From Peromyscus leucopus (lineage: Eukaryota > Chordata > Mammalia > Rodentia > Cricetidae), in the NCBI RefSeq assembly GCF_004664715.2, contig NC_051074.1:22484058-22548057 (forward strand): a stretch of DNA of 64,000 bases, in the 5' to 3' direction. The stretch's first letter is position 1. Each line of letters starts with the position of its first letter. The notes beneath the pieces are model-generated. The model was given only the letters and a program-made list of their open reading frames with translations. It had not been told where the DNA came from and ran no database searches. Positions 22,741 through 32,152 of the stretch are shown here, one piece after another. Both the position numbers and the translations under genes were made by a program.

Positions 22741-23878
22741 TGGTTTCTTTTATATTTTTTAAGATGGTAATATAACTACATAATTTCCCCCTTCCCTCTC
22801 TTCCCTTCAAGTCCTTTCATATACTCCCACCTCGCTCTCTTTCAAATGCATGACCCTTTTCTCATCAGTTGTCAGTACATACATATACGTATATAGATAT
22901 TTTTCTAAGTACAGCCTGCTCAGTCCGTGTAATGTTCTTGGTATGTACGGTTTCAGGCTGACCACTTGGTATTGGGTAACAATCAGTGTGCCCTTCCCTG
23001 GGAGGGTGGTCTCTCCCGCTCCCGGCGTTCCTCAGTTGCCTGTAGCTCTCTGGGTAGGGTTGAAGCCTCTGGGGCTTGTCCCTGTCTGCTTCGGCATGTC
23101 TATCCCTGTCGTCTTTGTTCAGCTCATGTTCGGGCAGCCACGTTGGTGGGGTTTTACGGATATAGCGTTTGACATTCCTAGGAAAGAGAATCGCACAGCA
23201 AACTCTCTGACTTTCTGATTCCTATCATCTTTCTGCCCCGCCCCTCCCCGCTCCAATGTTCCCTGAACTCTAGGTGTGGGAACTCTGCATTTTCGTTTGT
23301 TGTTTGGGTTTCTGTAGTAGTCTCCATTTGTTGCAAAGAGAAGTTTTCTCGATGAGGGCTGAGGATGACACTCATCTGTGTGTGTAAGGACACATGTTTA
23401 GGTGGTTGTGAGGGCTTAGACTGGTTTAGTAGAGTGGTCGTTGTAGATTCCCCTCCAAAAGCCATGACTTTACTAGCACCAAATTTTGTTTCCAGTACCA
23501 GGCATGGTTTCCCCCTTGTTGAGCAGGTCTTAAGTCCAATTGGAGAGCTGTGCATTACTGTCAGGGTATGTATGTGCGCCTCTACTGCCGCCAGAGGGTT
23601 GTTGTGACATGCTGGTTGTTGGTGTGGTTCATTGGCATCATGACTGGTTGGTGGGTTGTCTCCTTCCTTTGGGAGCCTGCCTGGCACCTTCCGGTACTAT
23701 GAAAGCTATCGAAGGGTTTTAGATCTGTTCCAGCTCAGGGGCCTCTGGGCCCTGTTTCTGAAGTGCACTGTACCTTCAGTAATGGGGATTTACCTTCCAC
23801 CTCTGTGGGGGTGGGGGCAGGGCGGGCCATAGTAATAGGCTGTATGCTTTGGGAGCCTCTCGAACAGTCCTCACTAAT
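22741..23878 (-). mobile_element. Long L1, part 1: 3'UTR (antisense)
   Basis: On the minus strand this is the rodent L1 3'UTR down to an A-rich end at 22741-22762. Plus-strand landmarks are TCAGGCTGACCACTTGGTAT, GTTGCAAAGAGAAGTTTTCT and GTCTTAAGTCCAATTGGAGA. It is interrupted by solo LTR 3 and resumes at 24420. Confidence 0.82.
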
Positions 23879-24124
23879 TGTGGCGGTATTGTGTTCCCCA
23901 AAATATTGTGTACCTTAATAAACTTACCTGGGGTCAGAGAACAGACAAGCCACTAGTTAGGCAGTGATAGCACACGCCTTTAATCCTAGCATTCCAGAGA
24001 TAGAAATCCCTCTGGATCTCTGTGAGTTCAAGGCCACATTGGAAATAGCCAAGCATGGTGACACGCCTTTAATCCCAGAAAGCCAGCCTTTAATCCCAGG
24101 GAGTGGTGGTAGAAACCAAAAAGA

Positions 24125-24131
24125 TATATAA
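24125..24131 (+). promoter_or_regulatory. TATA box of solo LTR 3
   Basis: TATATAAGGCGTGAG. The same box occurs in solo LTRs 1 and 2. The 5' end of the LTR-Sgk3 retrocopy aligns about 30 bp downstream of the T of this box, the expected cap-site distance. Confidence 0.75.
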
Positions 24132-24300
24132 GGCGTGAGGACCAGAAACTAGAGGCATTTTGGCCTGGTTAAGCATTTGGCTGGTTAAGCATGTGGCTGG
24201 TTAAGCTTTCAGGCTTTGGAGCAACACAGTTCAGCTGAGATTCATTCTGGATGAGGACTCAGAGGCTTCCAGTCTAAGGAAACGGACCAGCTGGGGAACA

Positions 24301-24312
24301 GGCAAGGTGAGA
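24301..24312 (+). promoter_or_regulatory. Splice-donor-like site in LTR (GGCAAG|GTGAGA)
   Basis: GGCAAGGTGAGATAG, with the exon end at 24306. The other two copies read CCAG|GTGAGG. The LTR-derived part of the Sgk3 retrocopy ends at this position, so the site has evidence of use. Confidence 0.7.
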
Positions 24313-24539
24313 TAGCGGTGGCTTGTTCTGTCTCTCTGATCTTCCAGCATGGACCCCAATAACTCGCCTCAGGTTTGATTTTATTAATAAGAACTTTTAA
24401 GATTCCTGCTACAACTAATAACTCAAAAGAGGGCGTCTCATGCAGGTATTGGGGTTTTTGGTGGTCTTGGGCTCTTGGAGGAAGCATTGTAAGCACAGAT
24501 GAAAAAAGTTCACTGCAACTATGTATATAGTTATAACTA

Positions 24540-24542
24540 TAT

Positions 24543-24583
<41 letters not shown>
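24540..24583 (+). repeat. (TG)n microsatellite
   Basis: About 20 TG units within L1 sequence. Confidence 0.95.
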
Positions 24584-24584
<1 letters not shown>

Positions 24585-27001
24585 ATACACAGAATTACGA
24601 ATGAATATTATAGGGCATTTTGAGGTAAATTGTTAACAGTGTGATTCCTTATGACCTTTTCAGACATCCTTATTGTTATTTTACCCTCCTCCCTTCTTCT
24701 GGATTTGTCTCCCCTTTCCCCTCCCTAAAGAGCTGCCCTTTCCCATTCTCCTGATCAGATTGCTTGTTCACACTACTCTCCTCTTTATTGCCCTCCCCAC
24801 ATTCTGGCAATGGTCTTGTTTCACTTTCCTGGTTTCTGTAGTCAACTGTAGGCAATATACTCATATCTGAAGATTCAGAGCCAGGGGCCTCCAGTTAGAA
24901 AGAACATCTGACGTTTGTCTTTACGGGTCTGGGTTACGTTTTCCAATATGATTACTTCTAGTTCAAACTATTTACTTGCAAAGTTTATGACTTCATTTTT
25001 CTTTACAGCTGAATCGTATTCCATAGTGCATAAGTACCACGTCTTCATTATCCATTCTTTGGTTGAAGGACATTTAGGCTGTTTCCATTTCCTAGCTACT
25101 GTGAATAGAGCAGCAATGGACATGGTTGAGCAAGTATCTGTGAGTAGGATGTTGAGTACTTTGGGCATATGCCAAAGAGTGGTATATCTGGGCCATATGG
25201 TAGGTTATATTTAGGTTTTTGAGAATTTTCCACACTGATTTCCAGAGTGGCTGGACCAGTTTGCAGTCGCAAACACTGAATGAGCATTCCCTTTGCCCTG
25301 CATCCCCTCCAGCATTTGTTAGTTGATTTGTTGATCTTTGCCATTCTGACAGGGGTAAGATGAAATCTCAAAGTTGTTTTCATTTGCATTTCCTTGATTA
25401 CTAGGGATGATGAATATTTTTTTGAGATATTTTTTAGCCATTGTTTTTCTTCCAAGAACTCTTTCCATGCCCCAGGCCTATTTTTTGAAAGGGTTTTTGT
25501 TTGTTTGTTTCCCTTTAAAAATGTCCTTTGTATATTCTAGATCTCAATCCTGTCAGATGTCTAGCTGACAAAGATTCTCTTCCATTCTTGGGCTTCCTCT
25601 TTATCAGGCTGTTTTTTCCCTTAGCTGTGCAGGAACTTTTTGGTTTGATGAAGTTCCACTTGGCAATTGTTGCTCTAATTCCTGGTCAAATGGAGTCCTA
25701 TGGTGGTCCAGGTTTCATAGTTAGGTCCTTGATCTATTCAGACTTAGTTTTTGTATGAGGTGATAGATAAGCATCTAGTTTCATTCTTCTGCATGTGGGC
25801 ACCCGATTTCCTCAGCACTGTTTGCTGAAGATGCTTTCTTTTCTTCAACCTATTCTTTTCCATCTTTGTCAAACATTAAGTGGCTGAAGTTACTACACAT
25901 GCTCATGTTTGGGTCTTAAATTTTGTTCCATTGGTCGACATGTCTCTTTTTGTGCCACCACTGTATTGTTTTTATTACTATGGCACTGTACTATATTTTA
26001 AGATCTGGAATGATAATCCCTCAAGCATTGTTCTTTTCATTGAGGATTGTTTTGGTTATCTGGGATATTTTATGGTTCCATAAGAATTTTAGAATAGCTT
26101 TTTCCATTTTTGTGAAGAGTGATGAAGGGATTTTGATTAGTATTGCTTTGGATCTGCAAATAGCTTTCGGTAAAATGGTCATTTTCACAATGTTAATTTT
26201 ACCAATCCATGAGGATGGGATGTCTTTCTACTTTTTGTGTCTTTCTCTGTCTCTTTCTTCAGAGGGTTAAAGTTTTAGGTATAGAGGTCCTTCACTTTCT
26301 GGGTTAGGTTTATTCATAGATATTTTATTTTATGTGATACTACTGTGAATGGGTCCATGATCTACTTCCCTGTATGTTTTCCGTGTGTAGAAAAGTGATG
26401 GATTGATGCAAGTTGACTCTGTTTTCTACTACATTGCTGAATTTATCATTTCTAGGAGTTTTCCACTAGAATTTTAGGGATCCCTAATGTATAGCATCAT
26501 ATCATCTGCAAATAAGGACCATTTGCCTTCTTTCTCTGTTTGTATCCTTTAATTTCTTTCTCTTGCTTTATTGCTCCAGCTAGTATTTCAAGAACAATTT
26601 TGAGAAGGAGTGGACATAGTAGGCATCCCTGTCCCACTCCTAAGTTCAGTGGGGTTGCTTCAAGCTTTTCTCCATTCAGGATGCTGTTGGCTGTGGGTTT
26701 CTTATATATTGATTTTATTGTGTTAAGGTATGTCCCCTCTCACCCTACATTTTCTAGGACTTTTTATTATGAAACCATGTTTTTCAGAGGCCCTTTCTGC
26801 AGCTATTGTTGATTCTGTGATTATCTCATGTCCATTTAGGTGGTTTATTACATGTATTGACTTGTGTATGTTGAAGCACCCTTGCATTTCAGGGATAAAA
26901 GCCAACTTGATCATGATGGATAATCTTTTTGATATATGTGTATATTCTGTTTGTAAGTATTTTATTGAGTATTTTTGAATCTATGTTCATCAGGAGTATT
27001 A

Positions 27002-27174
27002 GCCAGCTGTTTTCTTTTCTTTTTTTCTTTTTTAAATTTTATTTATTTTATTTTACAATACCATTCAGTTCTACATATCAGCCACGGATTCCCCTATTCT
27101 CCCCCTCCTACCCCCTCCCCTTACCCCCAGCCTACCCCCCATTCCCATCTCCTCCAGGCCAGCTGTTTTCTTTT
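27002..27174 (-). mobile_element. Short 5'-truncated L1-tail insertion with 17-bp target duplication
   Basis: A 139-bp insert (27019-27157) reads on the minus strand as CTGGAGGAGATGGGAATGGG, a G-rich stretch, GAATCCGTGGCTGATATGTA and an A-rich tail. Perfect copies of GCCAGCTGTTTTCTTTT lie at 27002-27018 and 27158-27174. The G-rich segment followed by GGCTGATATGTA and a poly(A) is like the 3' end of a younger rodent L1 family. Confidence 0.8.
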
Positions 27175-27247
27175 TGTGTTGTCTTTACCTGGTTTGGATA
27201 TTAAAGTGATATTGGCTTCATAGAAGAAATTTTGAGTTTGGAAGTGC

Positions 27248-27316
27248 GCTCTCTCTCTCTCTCTCCCTCTCCCTCTCTCTTTCTCCCTCTCTCTCCCTCT
27301 CCCTTTCTCTCTCTGA
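27248..27316 (+). repeat. (CT)n-rich microsatellite
   Basis: CT units with CCCTCT interruptions inside L1 sequence. Confidence 0.93.
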
Positions 27317-27828
27317 ATAGTTTAAGAAGGATTGGCTGTACATCTTCTATGAATGCCTAGTATAATTTTGCTGTGAATCCATCTGATCCTAGTTTTTTTT
27401 TCTTTATTTCTATTTCAACCTCTTATCTGTTATGGGTCTGTTTAGGCAATGGACTCCTTCTTGATTTAATTTTGGTGGTGTGGCTGAATCTAGAAATTCT
27501 CCCACGTCTTTTAGATTTTCTAGCTTAATGGAGTACAGGTTTTAAAAATACTCCTTTATAGTCTTATGAATTTCTTTGTGTCTCTTGTAATGGTTCCTTG
27601 TTCATTTCTGATTCTGTTAAAGGGGTCTCTCTTTCTTTCTTTTGATTAGTTGGGTTAAGAGTCTGCCAATCTCATTTATCTTCCCAAAGAATAACTCTTA
27701 GATTCATTGATTCTTTGTATTATTTTCTTTGTTGCTATTTCACTGATTTCTGTTCTAATTTTTATTTCTTGCCATTGACTGGATTTGGATTGGGTTGGAT
27801 TTAGATTTTGGGTTGTTTTTGTTTTTCT

Positions 27829-28047
27829 GACTTTTTGAGTTTTTTTTTTTTTTTTGTTGTTGTTGTTGTTTGTCTTTTGTTTTTGTTTTTCAAGACAGGG
27901 TTTCTCTGTGTAGCATTAATGCCTGTCCTGGATCTTGCTCTGTAGGCCAGGCTGGCCTCAAACTCACAGAGATCCACCTGGCTCTGCCTCCTGAGTGCTA
28001 GGATTAAAGACATGCACCACCACCGCCTGACGACTTTTTGAGTTTTT
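27829..28047 (-). mobile_element. B1 SINE, antisense, with 16-bp target duplication, inside L1
   Basis: The B1 complement (CAAGACAGGGTTTCTCTGTG ... CAGGCTGGCCTCAAACTCAC ... GAGTGCTAGGATTAAAGACA) lies between GACTTTTTGAGTTTTT at 27829-27844 and 28032-28047. Part of the poly(T) is expanded to (GTT)n. Confidence 0.95.
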
Positions 28048-28440
28048 AATGATGCCGTTAAATCATTTATTTGTGCTCTTTCTGATTTTTTAATGTAGGC
28101 ACCCAGAGCTATAATTTTCCATCACAGGACTGCTTTCAATGTGTCTTAGAGGCTTGTTGTGCTGTGTTTTCATGTTCATTTAGTTCTAGGAAGATTTTTA
28201 TTTCTTTCTTTACTTTTTCGTTGACCCAATCACCATTCAGTAACAAGTTGATTATTCTCCATAAGTTTGCACATTTACTAAAGTTTTTTTTTTTTTCTGT
28301 CAGTTTTTAAGTTTTATTACTTTGTGGATGGATAGGATACAAGGAGTAATTTTAATCTTTTAAAATTTGTTTTGTGTCCCAGGATGTGGTCTCTTTTAGA
28401 TAAGCTTCTGTTTGCTGTTGAGTAGAATGTTCATTTTGGT

Positions 28441-28821
28441 GTGTGGTGGTTTGAATAAGAATGGTCCCATAGGCTTAGAGATCTGAATGCTTGGTCACCA
28501 GGGAGTGGCACTATTAGCAGGTGTGAGGCCTTGCTGGAGTAGGTGTGGCCTTGTTGGAGGAAGTGAGTCACTGGGATGTGCTTTGAGGTTTCAGAAGCTC
28601 AAGCCAGGCCCAGTGTCTCTTCCTGTGTCCTGTGGATCTGCATGTTGAACTCTGAGCTCCTTCACCAGCACCATGTCTGCCTGTATGCTGCCATGCTTCC
28701 CACTGTGATGATAATGAACTAAACCTCTGAAATGTAAGCCAGCCCTGACTATATGCTTTCCTTTATAAGTGTTGCCATGGTCATGGTGTCTCTTCACAGC
28801 AATAGAACACTTACTAAGACA
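28441..28821 (+). mobile_element. Rodent interspersed repeat, copy b, inside L1
   Basis: From about TGTGGTGGTTTGAATAAGAA to CACTTACTAAGACA, with paired GGTGTGGCCTTG(C/T)TGGAG(T/G)A motifs and CAGCACCATGTCTGCCTG. Same family as 5703, 39664 and 51238. Flanking bases show only TG in common, so no clear target duplication. Confidence 0.85.
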
Positions 28822-29244
28822 TGAGGTTTGGGTGAAATAGTCTCTTAAGCCCATTTGATGTGTTATGTCAATTAATTCTGATATTTTTCTGTCAATTTTT
28901 TTTGTTCAGATGACCTGTCTATTAGAGAAAGTAGGGCACTGAAATCATTTACGATTAATGGATTGATGGTAATCTGTGTCTTTAAATCCAGTAGTATATT
29001 TAAAAAAGTGAAATTGGGTACCCTAGAGTTTGATGCCTGTATGTTTAGGGTAGTACTGTCTTCTTGGTTATCTGTTTCCTTGATTAGAAAGAAGTGTCCT
29101 TCATTGTCTCTTCTGAGTAGTTATAATTTGAAGTTTATTTTGTTAGTCATTATGATAGTGACGTCTGCATCCTTCCTGGTCCTATTTGGCTCAAGTCCGT
29201 TTGTCCATCCTGTTACTCTGAGGTAGTCCCCTATCTTTAAAGAT

Positions 29245-29256
29245 CAAATGTGTTTC
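29245..29256. repeat. Target-site duplication of the LTR-Sgk3 retrocopy, left copy
   Basis: CAAATGTGTTTC, identical to 32141-32152. Outside both copies the L1 ORF2 sequence is continuous, which fixes the insertion boundaries. Confidence 0.95.
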
Positions 29257-30994
29257 TTTTTTTTAATCATTAATCTTTCTGATAATTTTATTATGCTACA
29301 TAGATCTGTATTTCTTGTGATCCAAGAAACATCAAAAGTCTAAAACTTGTTCTTAAAAATACAATATTGCACTTTAATTTTTGGCAATTAAGGGATATCT
29401 GAATAAAAAATCATACATGTACAATTTTTGTCTTGATTTATAATCAACAAAAACCTCTGTATTAAAGTAGAGCTTACAGAAGTGCCCCCAAATCAAGTAT
29501 ATACAGTGTAGGAAGGTTCAGTGTCCTGCATGGATATACCACCCATCAAAGTCAAAGCCAAGCACCGCCTAGCCCAAATCGGCTGAACATAGTTAAGCCA
29601 AAGGTGAGAAATGTTTCTGTCATCTCTTTATCAAGATAACACATGTAAGGGAAGTTTGTTCTTAGGGCAGCTAAGCTCATGACACTGTTTCCTAAAGGAC
29701 CCAAAAGACTGTCCTCCAGGAACGGGCTTCCCAAGCTGAGCACCCCCTTTTAAATAATTTCTCTGTACCTAACATCCTTTACCATTACAGATGGAGATGT
29801 TAGATGACATGTGATTTTTATGGTCTCTTTTCGGTGCTATTTCTAAGATGTATGAGGATCCAGAGGCAGGTGTGGACTTCAGACATAGCGAAAACTCTTC
29901 ATCAGCCTTCATGAGACCTCGTGTTTGTCTGATCCCTGTCACTACCAAATGAGTAATACCGAACATGTATCTGCTAAGTCACTGTTACCTTTCGTTACAG
30001 TGTAGGAGGTGACAGACATTTACACCGACCCAGATTTGCTAGTTTACTTTTTAATTCACAATTAGGTAAACATGATAGAAAATTACTTTTTTTCCTGTCA
30101 TTTTAAAAACTCGATTAGGAAGGCAGTTTTGAAATAGCTATTTGCAAAAACAGACACCAAGGTTGAGACCTACTCAACAGTCTACTAAACCTAAAGAGTC
30201 AAAAGGAACATAAATAGAAAACATTTATAATATAAATATATGACAAGAGACATTTATTTTTGGCACCACTAAAAATATCTGGTAGCATTTTATTACTTCT
30301 CAGTTCCTTGGGAATTCTAGAACTTTCTAGCCATTAAATATTGTCTTTTCCTCTAGAAGAAAAATGATGCACGGATGAGAACCAAGTATTCCAAAAGCAA
30401 AGGATTTCTTTTTGTTTTTTCTTACAGGGGCTGCAGGTGAGTAGCCTATTACTGTTCACTAGCAGCCAGGGAGTTTCTTCTGCTTTTGCATTTGAATCCT
30501 AACAAAAAGCAAATTTCAGAGAATGACTTATCATGGGAAGATAGGGTTTCATCTTAAACTGTCAGGTACCATTTGCATAGTTCTGCTATGATAAAAGTCA
30601 TAGAATTGTAGAGATCTTACTACATCTTACTTAACTGTAACAGACTATTAAAAACAGTCTATCTTGGATGTGTTAGTGTAAACTTAGCAGGGAAAAAACA
30701 GTCAATAGCAAAAAGTTATCTTTAAAAATAGGTTAATGCTAAGAATAATAGCTTTAAATTTTTGTTTAAAAATAAGCTTAATAAACAAGAATACAAAGTT
30801 CAGTTCAAAACTCAGCTCTTTGAAATGCCCTATTTCTGGCTTACAGCAGAAAACACATATTTCATAGTTTTTAACATTTATTGTAAAAATGAGGCACTGT
30901 TATACATAGTTGAATATATTCACACAAATTGGCGTTTCTGTCTCCTCCGCAGGCTTGAATTTATTTGTCCAATGGTTTCTGAATGTCAAACTGC

Positions 30995-32024
30995 TCACAA
31001 AAATAAGTCTTCTGAAGGAGGGGCGTAAGAAAAACCAACAAATGCATCGTCTGCCTCCAGAACACTGGCATTCACTATCGAATAGTCAGAAGACACACAC
31101 GCAGAATAGGGAACCGCTTCTTCCGTGAAGACTGTGTCGAAGTTCCTGATATCACCTGGTCCGGCCACATTAGGATTAAATGGTGGTGGGATCTTTTTTT
31201 GTACAAGGTCAGTCCAGCTGAGTGATTCAAAAAAGGGATGATTCTGGATTTCAAGAAAGTCTTCTTTGGCACCAAGTCAATTCTGCCTGTTTTTTTCTAG
31301 GAGTTCTTCCAGAATGGACCACGCTGTGAGGCTCACGCCTGGCCTCAAGTTCAGGGGCTTATGAAGAATATTATCATACATTTCAGCAACATCCCGGCAG
31401 TAAAAAGGAGGCAGTCCATACAGCATTTCATAGAGAACAGCTCCCAGGCACCACCAATCCACGGTGTTGTCATAGGGCTGTTTTCTAGTCACTTCAGGTG
31501 CAAGGTACTCTGGTGTCCACAAAAGGTTGTGGTGGTATCGGAAATAGCAATTCCTTCTTTGCAAAGCCCAAAATCTGTTAAGACAACATGCCCCATTGAA
31601 TCCAAAAGAATATTTTCTGGCTTCAAGTCTCTGTACACTATTTTGATGGAGTGCAGGTAACCCAAGGCGCTGGCGATTTCAGCAGCATAGAACCTCGCTC
31701 TGTGTTCAGGAAAAGACCATTCTTTTTGTAAGTGGAAAAACAGCTCTTTTCTGCTGAGAACTATTTTTTTCTGTAGCACTTTGACAGCATAGAATTTTCC
31801 ATCCAGTTTCCGCTTTGCAAGAAGAACCTTGCCGAAGCTGCCCTTTCCAATAACTTTTAAAAAATCAAAGTCAGTTGGTTTTAGCATGAGGATTTCCAGT
31901 TGGTCCCAGGTTGATGTTCTGTGAGGTAGAATGTGGCTTCGGAGCACTTCTTTCATCCTCATCTTCCGATGGATCGGACTGGTGCCAGGGGCTGTCCATT
32001 TGAAGGAATGCTCTGACATCTGGA
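30995..32024 (-). pseudogene. Sgk3: Sgk3 coding-derived part of the retrocopy
   Basis: Segment derived from Sgk3 coding exons after the PX domain. Three reading-frame sections are visible: a shifted start (reads out of frame from an incidental ATG at 32017-32019), the correct frame from [10 protein letters not shown] to TTTTFCG, then a -1 shift to TPEYLAPEV through LEKNRQ, where a stop interrupts. After the stop, similarity continues to the SEDLFL terminus. Most codons still match SGK3, so the insertion is moderately recent compared with the L1 that hosts it. Confidence 0.93.
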
Positions 32025-32140
32025 CTCGACAGTTCCTCAGCTGATCCTGTTTCCTCAGACTGGAAGGTTCTGAGACCTCATCCCAATGGCTCTCAGCTGA
32101 ACTGCTGCTTGAAAGCCTGAAGCTTAACCAGCTAAAAGCC
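32025..32140 (-). other. LTR-derived leader exon of the retrocopied transcript
   Basis: On the minus strand it reads GGCTTTTAGCTGGTTAAGCT ... GTTCAGCTGAGAGCC ... CCTTCCAGTCTGAGGAAACA ... GGAACTGTCGAG, aligning with 24154-24306 of solo LTR 3. It starts about 30 bp after the LTR TATA box and stops at the LTR donor site. It has one TTAAGC repeat unit where solo LTR 3 has three. The target duplication abuts it directly, so it belonged to the inserted RNA. Confidence 0.88.
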
Positions 32141-32152
32141 CAAATGTGTTTC
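32141..32152. repeat. Target-site duplication of the LTR-Sgk3 retrocopy, right copy
   Basis: CAAATGTGTTTC, identical to 29245-29256. Confidence 0.95.

Larger units (their letters stand above)
23879..24413 (+). mobile_element. Solo LTR of an endogenous retrovirus-like element, copy 3
   Basis: A 535-bp element with TG...CA ends, from TGTGGCGGTATTGTGTTCCC to AAGATTCCTGCTACA, flanked by perfect 6-bp duplications ACTAAT at 23873-23878 and 24414-24419. Visible parts: AATAAACTTACCTGGGG near the 5' end, two B1-like CACGCCTTTAATCC modules in U3, a TATATAA box at 24125-24131, a predicted cap region near 24154, and an AAG|GTGAG donor-like site after 24306. It lies inside the long L1, so it is younger than that L1. 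A 6-bp duplication is typical of ERV2/ERVK-type integration. Confidence 0.95.
24420..29244 (-). mobile_element. Long L1, part 2: 3'UTR start and ORF2 (antisense, disrupted)
   Basis: ORF2 fragments are readable on the minus strand. 25096-25455 holds the C-terminal part ([15 protein letters not shown], then CWRGC and an IPLFGI-like segment). Upstream parts appear as short frames with stops and frameshifts throughout, so no functional reverse transcriptase remains. Inserted elements: a short L1 tail (27019-27157), a B1 (27845-28031), a rodent repeat (28441-28821) and, at 29245, the Sgk3 retrocopy. It continues at 32153. Confidence 0.9.
29257..32140 (-). pseudogene. Sgk3: Processed pseudogene of an LTR-Sgk3 chimeric transcript
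   Basis: SGK3 is an AGC-family kinase with an N-terminal PX domain that acts on endosomes downstream of PI3K. This minus-strand copy is intronless and has an A tail (T run 29257-29264), an AATAAA signal at 29287-29292 and a 12-bp target duplication. From 32024 the Sgk3 part starts at the DVRAFLQ codons, just after the PX domain. It runs through [20 protein letters not shown] (P-loop), the AVKVL lysine, [14 protein letters not shown] and the hydrophobic-motif FVGFSYAPP, to the stop at 30995-30997. Lesions: one extra A near 31879-31882, one lost G near 31517, a CGA-to-TGA stop at 31277-31279, and 44 codons missing between RKE and LFFHL. 30994-29265 is the 3'UTR. Upstream of 32024, 116 nt (32025-32140) are LTR, not Sgk3. 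It cannot encode an active kinase. Confidence 0.93.

Noticed and set aside
31489..32019. An intact short SGK-like protein starting at the ATG at 32017-32019
   Set aside because: The first about 45 residues are out-of-frame Sgk3 sequence that shifts into the kinase frame through an extra A; the frame then ends at another shift, and the kinase core lacks 44 residues. It is a pseudogene artefact.
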